DNA from: Gammaproteobacteria bacterium
Lineage (GTDB): Bacteria; Pseudomonadota; Gammaproteobacteria; Pseudomonadales; Azotimanducaceae
Direction of reading: 5' to 3'
DNA: 64,000 bases
Assembly: GCA_018666555.1 (NCBI GenBank)
Contig: JABIZD010000132.1
Coordinates: forward strand, 1 to 64,000
Made by a program: the position numbers and the translations under genes. Shown piece by piece: positions 44,808-53,300 of this stretch; the first letter of the stretch is position 1; each line of letters begins with the position of its first letter. Below the pieces are notes generated by a model. It worked only from the letters and a program-made list of their open reading frames with translations, was not told where the DNA came from and did not search any database.

Positions 44808-44908
44808 TTCATCAACCTTTTTGTTGCTAACACTGTTTCTGAAATTCCTTGGTCAATTCCAGATTTTGCTTTTCCCTGCCATATTCTAATCTTGGCTGTT
44901 CTAGATTG

Positions 44909-45106
44909 TTAATAATGTGGAGGTAATTCAGTTTCAGGGCTAACATCGCCACCATCTAACAACTGAATGTGCTCAACTAGCAGCCTGATCTGGGCCTGCA
45001 TCTTCAACAATTGCTGTTGCTGCTCACCGACCGCGTGATCAAGCTTATTAAGCAAATCCTCCTGGAAGGCAATTCGAATTTCAAGATCTTCAGTTTTACT
45101 ATCCAA
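44909..45106 (-). CDS. slyX: SlyX family protein
   Basis: A 65-residue coiled-coil protein: EIRIAFQEDLLNKLDHAVGE, then QQQQLLKMQAQIRLL, ending ETELPPHY, the diagnostic SlyX C-terminus (PPHY). The function is unknown. AGGAGGAT lies just before the ATG. It starts 16 bp after hisF and is probably in the same transcript. Confidence 0.9.
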   Translation of the reverse strand: MDSKTEDLEIRIAFQEDLLNKLDHAVGEQQQQLLKMQAQIRLLVEHIQLLDGGDVSPETELPPHY

Positions 45107-45122
45107 ATCAGGATCCTCCTAA

Positions 45123-45902
45123 TCAAAAACGTAATCGCACTTTCACACCTCGCTCATGCAAGTGAGCTTTCAAGGCGCTTACTGTGTAATCTCCATAATG
45201 GACCATGGAGGCAACCAGGGCTGCATCCGCCTTTCCTTCTGTTAGCACTTCGACTAGATGATCAGGATGTCCCGCACCACCGGAGGCCACCACTGGTACT
45301 GCCACAGCCTCGGCAATCTGGCGAGTCAGATCTATGTCGTAGCCATCCCGGGTGCCATCGGCATCGATGGAATTAACAACCAATTCCCCCGCCCCTAGCG
45401 CCGCACCCTGCTTGGCCCATTGTATGGCATCCAAGCCCATCGGCTTGCGTCCACCATTAATCACAATCTCAAAACCGCTGGGACAGGCAGTGTTGACCTC
45501 GACTCGTTTTACATCCATGGACAGAACCGTGTTCTGACTGCCAATAGCCTGAGCACATTCCGAAATCAGCCCCGGCCTGGTTACGGCCGCTGAATTGACA
45601 TTTATTTTCTCCGCTCCGGCCCACAGCAGTCGGTTAGCATCTTCGATAGTTCGAATACCACCACCAACCGAAAACGGAATAAATATCTGCTCTGCAACCG
45701 CTTGGACAACATCAAGCATAATATTCCTATTATCGCTCGACGCAGTAATATCATAAAAAACCAACTCATCAAGGCCATCATCATAATACTCTTTGGCTTT
45801 GCTTATGGGATCGCCGATATCCTTGGTATTGATGAAGCGAACACTTTTAGCCAGGTTTCCCTCGCGAACATCCAGACAGGCTACTACTCGCTTACTTAAC
45901 AT
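45123..45902 (-). CDS. hisF: Imidazole glycerol phosphate synthase cyclase subunit HisF
   Basis: A 259-residue beta/alpha barrel. [15 protein letters not shown] starts the protein at 45902 (catalytic Asp of VACLDV), and the second catalytic Asp is in [14 protein letters not shown]. Phosphate-binding loops VGGGIRT and ASGGAGH are present. With HisH it makes imidazole glycerol phosphate and AICAR from PRFAR and ammonia. The ATG overlaps the hisH stop (ATGTTAA), so synthesis is coupled. Confidence 0.96.
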   Translation of the reverse strand: MLSKRVVACLDVREGNLAKSVRFINTKDIGDPISKAKEYYDDGLDELVFYDITASSDNRNIMLDVVQAVAEQIFIPFSVGGGIRTIEDANRLLWAGAEKINVNSAAVTRPGLISECAQAIGSQNTVLSMDVKRVEVNTACPSGFEIVINGGRKPMGLDAIQWAKQGAALGAGELVVNSIDADGTRDGYDIDLTRQIAEAVAVPVVASGGAGHPDHLVEVLTEGKADAALVASMVHYGDYTVSALKAHLHERGVKVRLRF

Positions 45903-46531
45903 TCCGTTCCATCCCATTGCGCAAAAGAAGCCAATAGCGCCAATCCCAGCCGACCACTTTTTTCCAAATGAAATTGAGTTGCAAACAGATTCCGCTGGCC
46001 AATCACACTGGCAAAAACAATATCACCATAAGTTGTTTGCGCGAGCACGTTGTCGGCATGACTGGGTTGGGCATAGTAAGAATGAACAAAGTAAAATTCG
46101 TCACCAGACCGGATATTGCCAAACATGGGATGCTGGCTCTTCAATTGGATCTGGTTCCAGCCAATCTGAGGCACTTTTAAACTCGGCTCTGTAAATCTAA
46201 ACTTGTGACAGCCTCCAGGAATAATTCCCAGACAGGTTTCCTGACCTTCCTCTGTCGTATCCATGACTACCTGCAGGCCAAGACAGATACCCAACAGCGG
46301 TTTGCCCAGGCTGAAATATTGCCGTAGCGCTTCATCCAGGCCTCGCTGCCGTATTATATGCATAGCTGATTCAGCAGTGCCAACACCAGGGAATATTAAC
46401 CTGTCAGCCGTTAATAACTCTTCCGGGCTTGCCGTGACACGAGCATCCATCCCCACCGCCGAGCAGGCTCGCTGAACACTACGGATGTTTCCTGCATCAT
46501 AATCAACGATGGTGACTGAAGGTGTTTTCAA
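45896..46531 (-). CDS. hisH: Imidazole glycerol phosphate synthase glutaminase subunit HisH
   Basis: A glutamine amidotransferase supplying ammonia to HisF. The nucleophile Cys is in [22 protein letters not shown] forms the oxyanion region, and the His/Glu pair lies near [11 protein letters not shown]. The frame is open to an ATG at 46558, but a perfect -10 box TATAAT (46562-46557) overlaps that ATG, so it would not be in the transcript. A TTG at 46531 gives [14 protein letters not shown], which fits the family start, and is preferred. The gene is divergent from the GntR-PurM fusion gene. Confidence 0.9.
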   Translation of the reverse strand: MKTPSVTIVDYDAGNIRSVQRACSAVGMDARVTASPEELLTADRLIFPGVGTAESAMHIIRQRGLDEALRQYFSLGKPLLGICLGLQVVMDTTEEGQETCLGIIPGGCHKFRFTEPSLKVPQIGWNQIQLKSQHPMFGNIRSGDEFYFVHSYYAQPSHADNVLAQTTYGDIVFASVIGQRNLFATQFHLEKSGRLGLALLASFAQWDGTEC

Positions 46532-46556
46532 AAGGTTCGCTCTCTTAAAGGCGTGC

Positions 46557-46562
46557 ATTATA
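46557..46562 (-). promoter_or_regulatory. -10 element of the hisH-hisF promoter
   Basis: A perfect TATAAT on the minus strand. The -35 is weak (GTCGAT at 17 bases spacing). It lies about 26-31 bp before the proposed TTG start of hisH, giving a short leader of roughly 20 bases. Confidence 0.5.
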
Positions 46563-46588
46563 AAGGATGTTAGGAATCAATCGACAGT

Positions 46589-46616
46589 TTGATTCATTTT
46601 TATATATCTGTATCAT
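46589..46616 (+). promoter_or_regulatory. Putative promoter of the GntR-PurM gene
   Basis: TTGATT (46589-46594) and TATCAT (46611-46616) are separated by 16 bases, about 30 bp before the ATG. The -10 falls inside the palindrome at 46609-46628, which suggests autoregulation. Confidence 0.45.
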
Positions 46617-46628
46617 ACCTATGATACA
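46609..46628. promoter_or_regulatory. 9-2-9 perfect palindrome, probable GntR operator
   Basis: TGTATCATA (46609-46617), spacer CC, TATGATACA (46620-46628). The arms are exactly complementary. Such short inverted repeats close to the promoter are typical binding sites for GntR-type dimers. It overlaps the predicted -10 of the fusion gene and lies about 45-70 bp from the hisH -10, so it could also influence hisHF. Confidence 0.6.
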
Positions 46629-46646
46629 AATCTAACATGCCTGAAT

Positions 46647-48086
46647 ATGATCACGATTGATAATGAATCCAGTAAGCCCGCCTATCAGCAGATTGCTGAT
46701 CAGATACATTTTGCTATTAACACCGGGGCACTCAAACCTGGCCAAGCACTACCCAGCATTCGAAAGCTGGCTGAAAGTGCTGACCTGGCAAGTAATACGG
46801 TCGTAAAAGCACTAAAGACCCTTGAGGCCAAAGGGCTCATCGAAGCCAAGGACAGATCCGGATACACGGTTAGCAAGACGGCTCTGCCAGACCCTGAAGC
46901 ACACCCAGATGAATCAACTCAATCCAACCGTTATCGGGCCAGGGGAGTCAGCGCTGAAAAAACTGAAGTGCATTCGGTCGTTGACAAACTCGACCCAGGC
47001 CTATTCCCCGGGGCGTTCTGCAAAATTACTGAGGACTATCTCAGTGGTGACCCGACCAAGTGCAATGTGATTCACGCCGATGGTAGCGGTACAAAATCTA
47101 TCATTGCCTACCTTTATTACAAGGAAACCAGCGATGCAAGTATCTTCGAAGGCATTGCCCAGGACAGCATAGTCATGAACCTTGATGACCTGCTCTGTAT
47201 TGGAGCAACGGGTCGAATCCTTCTGTCTAATACCATTAACCGACATGCAAAAAATTGCCCGGGCGACGTTATCCGGGCGCTCATAGAAGGTGGTGAAAAA
47301 TTTATGCAGGAACTTCGTGACCAGGGGGTTCAGATTTATCCTGGCGGGGGTGAAACAGCCGATGTCGGCGATCTTACCGGTACAGTTTTGGTCGACTCCT
47401 GCGCCGTCAGTATTGCCAGAAAATCAGATATCATAGAGAACCATATCACTTCAGACCTGGCTATCGTCGGCCTGTCGTCGTTCGGCCAGTCCATCTACGA
47501 ACATACTGAAAACAGCGGCATCGGCAGCAATGGCCTGACCAGCGCTAGGCATGACATGCTCAGTCGTTATTATGGTGAAACCTATCCGGAGTCATTCGAC
47601 TCAAACCTTCCGGAAACCCTGACCTACTGCGGCCCCTATAAACTCGAGCACAGTTTACCCGGCTCTGAACTGACCGTAGGGCAGGCTCTACTGAGCCCTA
47701 CACGTAGCTATGCACCAATCATTCTGAAGCTGCTCAACTTCATGAAAAGTGAAATCAAAGGCATCGTACACTGCTCCGGAGGAGCCCAGACGAAATGCCT
47801 GCGGTTTGGTCAAGGCGTTCATTTCATTAAGAATAACCTGATGCCAGTGCCTGCTGTGTTTAGTGCAATTCAGAAAGCTTCCCATACCACCATGAAAGAG
47901 ATGTACAAAGTGTTTAATATGGGACATCGCATGGAGCTTTATGTACCCCAATCCAGAGTCGATGAGGTAATCGATGTCGCAAACACATTTGCTATCCATG
48001 CTCAGCAAATCGGTTATACCGAAGCCGCCAGCGAAAACCAGCTAAGTCTGGTTGACCATCAGGGCAAGACTATTCATTATCCGTAA
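46647..48086 (+). CDS. GntR (YtrA-type) regulator fused to a PurM-like AIR synthetase domain
   Basis: A 479-residue fusion. Residues 1-77 are a GntR winged helix: PAYQQIADQIHFAINTGALK, then LPSIRKLAESADLASNTVVKALKTLEAKG, with the wing SGYTV. Residues 96-479 form a full PurM: HADGSGTKS (143-151), MNLDDLLCIGAT (177-188), GGGETADVGDL (233-243), GIGSNGLTSAR (291-301), LLSPTRSYAP (348-357), HCSGGAQTK (375-383) and EMYKVFNMGHRME (418-430). All PurM nucleotide and FGAM motifs appear intact. Wording such as RGVSAEKTEVH and GLFPGAFCKI resembles the Bacteroidetes-type PurM rather than that of E. coli. It may be a purine-intermediate-sensing repressor or a bifunctional enzyme-regulator. It is divergent from hisH. 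Confidence 0.9.
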   Translation: MITIDNESSKPAYQQIADQIHFAINTGALKPGQALPSIRKLAESADLASNTVVKALKTLEAKGLIEAKDRSGYTVSKTALPDPEAHPDESTQSNRYRARGVSAEKTEVHSVVDKLDPGLFPGAFCKITEDYLSGDPTKCNVIHADGSGTKSIIAYLYYKETSDASIFEGIAQDSIVMNLDDLLCIGATGRILLSNTINRHAKNCPGDVIRALIEGGEKFMQELRDQGVQIYPGGGETADVGDLTGTVLVDSCAVSIARKSDIIENHITSDLAIVGLSSFGQSIYEHTENSGIGSNGLTSARHDMLSRYYGETYPESFDSNLPETLTYCGPYKLEHSLPGSELTVGQALLSPTRSYAPIILKLLNFMKSEIKGIVHCSGGAQTKCLRFGQGVHFIKNNLMPVPAVFSAIQKASHTTMKEMYKVFNMGHRMELYVPQSRVDEVIDVANTFAIHAQQIGYTEAASENQLSLVDHQGKTIHYP

Positions 48087-48145
48087 AGACATCCGTCCTA
48101 TCTACCAGTGTAGACGGCAATCACCCTAGCGTCAGGAGGATCTAT

Positions 48146-49363
48146 ATGTTGCAGGTTACCTTTGAAGATTGTCTCAAGATACTTGTCGAAGAAGAAGGGT
48201 CTGACCTCTATTACTCAACCGGAGCGCCTCCTAGCGCAAAATTTTTCGGTAGTATGAGAAAGCTCTCGGATGTAAGGATGGCCCCTGGGGAAATTGAAGA
48301 GCTGGCCTACGCCATAATGGATCCAACACAGCAGGAACAGTTCGGGCACTCCCCGGAAATGAACCTGGCGATATCCAGATCAGGACTGGGCCGGTTTCGA
48401 GTTAATATATTCAAACAGCGCAACCAGGTATCCATGGTAATTCGGCGACTGGGGACTGATCTGCCGAGCTACAAGGACCTGGGTTTACCAGAAACGCTTG
48501 TCCAGTTAATAACACAAAAGCGCGGCTTTATTCTTTTCGTTGGTGGAACGGGTTCAGGTAAATCAACCTCTCTGGCAGCGATGATCGACTACCGGAATGA
48601 AAATACCGAAGGTCACATCATCACCATCGAAGACCCAATCGAGTTTACCCATAATCATAAGAAGTGTATCGTCAACCAGAGAGAGGTAGGCTCAGACACC
48701 GATTCGTTTGAAGATGCCCTGGCCAATACCCTCAGGCAGGCCCCTGATGTCATCCTGATTGGTGAAATACGGCACCGGGAAACCATGGAACACGCGCTCG
48801 CATTTGCTGAAACCGGACACTTGTGCGTCTCCACCCTGCATGCGAACAGCGCTAACCAGGCTATGGATAGAATTATTAATTTCTTTCCAGAAGAACGCCA
48901 CGCCCAGCTGCTTCAAGACCTTTCCCTTAATATGAGGGCGATCATTTCTCAGCGCTTAATACCGACACTGGATGGAAAACGAGCAGCTGCAATTGAGGTT
49001 CTGATTGGCACACCCCGAGCTGCTGACCTTATCGCCAGGGGAGAAGTCAGCGAGCTCAAGGAATTGATGGAAAAATCTGAAGAACAGGGTATGCAAACCT
49101 TCGACAGGGCCCTCTACAAATTATATAAAGAAGGCAAAATCAGCATGGAAGAAGCCTTGAAGAATGCCGATTCCAGAAACAACCTCCGTTTAAAAATCAG
49201 CCTCGACGAAACGCCCGAGACAAATTCAGAAGGAGATTCCAAAAACACCGATAAGGCCGAGGAAAGCAGCCAACCGACGCCAACAGAGCCGCCTGCAGCT
49301 AAAGGCAGCTCGGGGTCTGGGCTGGATGATCTTGCTCTGGTCGATCTCGACGACAATCAATGA
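48146..49363 (+). CDS. pilU: Twitching motility ATPase PilU
   Basis: A 405-residue PilT/PilU-type retraction ATPase. Walker A is GGTGSGKSTS, the Asp box TIEDPIEF, Walker B DVILIGEIRHRETM, and the His box is in HLCVSTLHAN. FFPEERHAQLLQDLSLNMRAII and SQRLIP are PilU-like. A low-complexity tail rich in Ser, Glu and Pro (residues about 355-405) extends beyond the usual ~380. AGGAGG six bases before the ATG supports the start. It assists PilT in type IV pilus retraction; pilT is not adjacent here, unlike in Pseudomonas. Confidence 0.92.
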   Translation: MLQVTFEDCLKILVEEEGSDLYYSTGAPPSAKFFGSMRKLSDVRMAPGEIEELAYAIMDPTQQEQFGHSPEMNLAISRSGLGRFRVNIFKQRNQVSMVIRRLGTDLPSYKDLGLPETLVQLITQKRGFILFVGGTGSGKSTSLAAMIDYRNENTEGHIITIEDPIEFTHNHKKCIVNQREVGSDTDSFEDALANTLRQAPDVILIGEIRHRETMEHALAFAETGHLCVSTLHANSANQAMDRIINFFPEERHAQLLQDLSLNMRAIISQRLIPTLDGKRAAAIEVLIGTPRAADLIARGEVSELKELMEKSEEQGMQTFDRALYKLYKEGKISMEEALKNADSRNNLRLKISLDETPETNSEGDSKNTDKAEESSQPTPTEPPAAKGSSGSGLDDLALVDLDDNQ

Positions 49364-49378
49364 GCCTGCCCCGGTATA

Positions 49379-50239
49379 TCAAAGTGACTGCTGATTGAGG
49401 TGATTACTCAACGCTTTATAAAAATTTAGAACCACCGGCAGTGAATAGGTGGATTTCCTCGCCACGAACCTGACCGGTCGATTTAGTCCTTGATCGCCCA
49501 GATTAATCAACTGCTCATCGGCCACTCCCAGCGTTTTGGCAACGCCAATGGGCACCAACGCATGACCAAAACCTGCTATCGCCATTTGTGCAACCGAGAA
49601 AAAGGATTCCAGTGCTACCTCACGCCGAATATTCAAACGGGCCACATCGTCACCAAAAGACCGCCAGGCGCCTGAGTGATCCTCTATACTGATGACCGGT
49701 AACTCCTGCCCTGAGGGCCAGTTAATATCACCTAGGGCAGATGGAATAATCACCATTGCTTCATAGGTGAGTATCTCCGACTGCAAATCAGTATCATGCG
49801 AATCCAGCCCGGTACAGATCCCCAACATGAATTCACCGGATCGAATTCTGTCAAGCACAACCGAGGTTCGATGAGCGTGAAATATCAACTGCACGTCAGG
49901 CATGGTCATTTTAACGTCATAAAATGCGCTGGCACCCCATGATGACAAAATCGCATCCGAAACCCCAATCAACAGCTCGCCCCGAGAAGCAGAAATATCT
50001 TCTAAAAACAGATCCCGCAATTCCGACAATACTGGGGATATCTTATCGACAAGCTTCTGGCCATGCCGAGTCAATTCAACTCGCCTGCCTTTCTTCTGAA
50101 TCAGCTTGCGATCGTAGTATTTTTCCAGCGCGGCGATACGTTTACTGACCGCCGACTGGGATATACGCAGTTCTGTACTGGCTTCGATCATGGTACCAGC
50201 TCGAGATAACGCTAGGAGTGTTTCAAGGTTTTCAACCAC
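49379..50239 (-). CDS. LysR-family transcriptional regulator
   Basis: A 286-residue LysR regulator. The winged helix is ETLLALSRAGTMIEASTELR followed by ISQSAVSKRIAALEKYYDRKL. The effector domain follows (GELLIGVSDAILSSWGASAF). The N-terminal context (NLETLLALSRAG) resembles the group acting on amino acid or aromatic genes. It lies 129 bp downstream of the large carboxylase gene on the same strand and may regulate it; that is inference from position. Confidence 0.88.
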   Translation of the reverse strand: MVENLETLLALSRAGTMIEASTELRISQSAVSKRIAALEKYYDRKLIQKKGRRVELTRHGQKLVDKISPVLSELRDLFLEDISASRGELLIGVSDAILSSWGASAFYDVKMTMPDVQLIFHAHRTSVVLDRIRSGEFMLGICTGLDSHDTDLQSEILTYEAMVIIPSALGDINWPSGQELPVISIEDHSGAWRSFGDDVARLNIRREVALESFFSVAQMAIAGFGHALVPIGVAKTLGVADEQLINLGDQGLNRPVRFVARKSTYSLPVVLNFYKALSNHLNQQSL

Positions 50240-50368
50240 AGTCTCTGGCCTCTTTAAGTGCCTGGTGGAATGGTCATCATATTAAGACAACGCCTGACAA
50301 GAACCCAAGTGGGGTTCACTCTACTGCCAACCCTGCCTGCCTAAAACTGGGTACTTCCAAGTCTGTAA

Positions 50369-53300
50369 CTATAAACCAGCGCTTGATTCAACTTCCACTG
50401 GCTGAATTACAAACAGTAGGTCACCTTCATTTACCTGCTGGCCATTACTGACATTTATTCGATTAACCCGGTACTGGGTCATACTCGAATACAACTCTCC
50501 CTGGCCAGTTGAAAAACTATTCAAGCTACAGGAAGTAAACATCTTCATCGCCTCAAGCACACACAAGGTATCCTCTACGGTAACCTGGTCCCCAACACTG
50601 ACATACTCAGGCTCAGAAGGTGAAGGCGTTCGGAAAAAGACCCCTGTAGAGGGTGAAAGTACCTTCAACTCCTGACTGTTTTCAATTCGCAGCATATCCA
50701 GGTCTATCACTTCTGCCGAGGCACCAGAGGCGATTTCAATCTCTTCAATCAGTGAAGGCACGTCGGTTCGCGACAGAAAATCTGTCAAGAAAGTCGTGTC
50801 ATAATCACCAGACAAAAATACTTCGTCATGCAGAACACGTTTGATGAGACTGATATTAGTGCAAATCCCGTTTATGTTAATCCGATCAAGATAGGCCCGC
50901 ATCCTCGCTACAGTGTCTTCACGATCAGTACCATGAGCAATTACCTGAACAATCAAACTGTCATAAAACGGCGAAACCGTCTTACCCTCCCCAGCCATCG
51001 AAATCAGTTTAATATCATCTTGCTGGGGGAGGTCACACACCGTCATCAAACCAGGTGTGGGTATAAAGGTCACATTACCATCTGCTTCCAAGGAAGCTTT
51101 CTCGGCATTGATCCTGACCTCTAATGCGTAGCCTGACTCCTGGTACTCGACTGACTCCAGGGATTGACCTGATGCAATGGCAAACTGCTGCTTAACAATA
51201 TCAATACCGGTGACAGCTTCCGTCACTGGGTGTTCTACTTGTAATCGCGTATTCATTTCCATGAAATAAATCGCATTGCTGGGCACATCATAGATAAATT
51301 CAACTGTACCGGCACCGATGTAATCAACCGCATCTGCAATCCTAGCGGCACATTCTATGACCTCATCACGCAGTGCTTTTGATAATAGAGTCGAGCCGGA
51401 CTCTTCCATCAACTTTTGATTATTGCGTTGTACGCTACAATCTCTTATACCAATCACACGCGTATTACCCTGAGTATCACGCAGGATCTGTGCTTCTATG
51501 TGGCGAAGCGAGGTGACACACTTTTCAATGTATGTATCGCCATTCCCAAACGCATTCCTGGCTTCCATAGTTACCTGGTGATAGAGCTGGTGCAAATTTT
51601 CTGGGCGCTCCACCTTTACGATGCCTTTGCCACCTCCACCATGTACTGCTTTCAACAGAATTGGATAACCGACCTGGTCTGCAAATTCTGCTGCGATTTC
51701 AGACGATTCAACGATGCCATGGCTTCCAGGAACTACGGGAACATTAATACTCAGCGTCGTATTGATGGCATTGGACTTATTGCCCATGGTCTCCATACTA
51801 GAAACCCTGGGACCAATAAAGTTAATTCCTTTCTGTCTGACAAGGCCTGCAAAATTGGGCGATTCAGAAAGAAAACCTATCCCAGGATGCAAAGAATCAA
51901 CACCTTCATTCTCGGCAATTTTCAATATACTCAATGCATTAAGATAACTTTCATCAGAGGTGTTACCACCGATACATACCAGTGTTCCACGAGTCCCGTC
52001 AGTACCAACCAGGTCGGCAGCGACTGAATCCATATCGGGGTCGGATTGCACCAGAACCGGATGATAATTCAATTCAAGCGCTTTACTTACCAGTTTGACA
52101 GCAGTGCAGCCCCTGGCGTGAATCAATACCTTCTCAACCGGCCTGATGAGCTCATCCTCAGAGAGCTCAGGAGAACCCACTGATGGCTCTATAGCGGTCA
52201 AAACCCCAGACATAATTCGGTCTACTACCGCTTCGATTGTTTCCGTCGGAACCGGTATTGCCGGATCTACCCGTCGCAATTCCTGCTCCAGATCGGTGGC
52301 GAAAGGATGCTTGACCAGACCTTGCATAGCACCGGGTGTCATGGACAGGTAATTGCTCATCATGCAGGTATAGGGAAGATTTCTCTCAACAACAGCCTGA
52401 CCAGCGAATGGCATGCTGCAACCGGAAAAATAATAGGTCTGGGCCAGGGGATGAGTGACAAAACTAGCCTGGGCACCTCCCGTGCAATCACCATAACCAA
52501 AAAGGATAATCGGAAGGTCATTGTCCCTGACAAATCGAGTAATACGATCATTTATCACAGCCATGGTAAACAGCGCTGCCGCTCCTTCCTTGGTCTGCAT
52601 ACCGCCCGAGGAAATGAAGCAGACAACCGGCAGGCGCTGCGATGCACATTCGACCAGCAATTTGCAAAACCGAACACAATCCGAGTTGTCGATGCTGCCT
52701 GCTTGAAAAGCAACATTAGACATTACCAGGCCAACCCTGTAACTAGACTCGCTGGTATTAAAATCACCAATCCCGGTAATAAGGCCGTGAGGCCGAATAT
52801 CATTCTTAAGGGCGGATTCGATCGACGGCCTGAAAGTAGGGAAAGACACTGGATTGGCGGACATCAAATTGGCACTGGTTTCTTCAAAGCCTGAAACATA
52901 GCGTTCGAGCAAGGTTTCAAAGCGAGTCTTCTTGGAGCGCTTTTCACGGGTCAGTAACTCATTGAAAAGCAGATCCCTGTAGGCAATCGTCAACCGGTTC
53001 CAAAAATCTTTTCTGCGACCAATTCGAACCGGCTCGAGCTTGCCTTTAAAAGGCCTACCATGACGATTGGCATTGTGATAATCAGGAAGCACCTTCTCAA
53101 AAACATGACTGATGACCACAAAGAGCGTATCTGATTTATCCTTATGAACCACCCGCATCCATTCTTCTACGGCTTTAAGGAACACGCTGCCACCAAAATA
53201 CTGGCCAAGCTGCTCGACCCAGAGAGCAAACTCACTGTTGATTTCAGCTGGCCTAATATCAGCAAACAACGGCATCAAGGCGACCTGCGAGACCGCCTGT

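Noticed and set aside
47688-48008. 106-codon minus-strand frame inside the fusion gene
   Set aside because: Shadow of the PurM domain, whose motifs continue through the region on the plus strand.
51416-52027. 203-codon plus-strand frame
   Set aside because: It is antisense to the biotin carboxylase domain and has no family signature.
52307-52894. 195-codon plus-strand frame
   Set aside because: Shadow of the carboxyltransferase-beta part of the large carboxylase gene.
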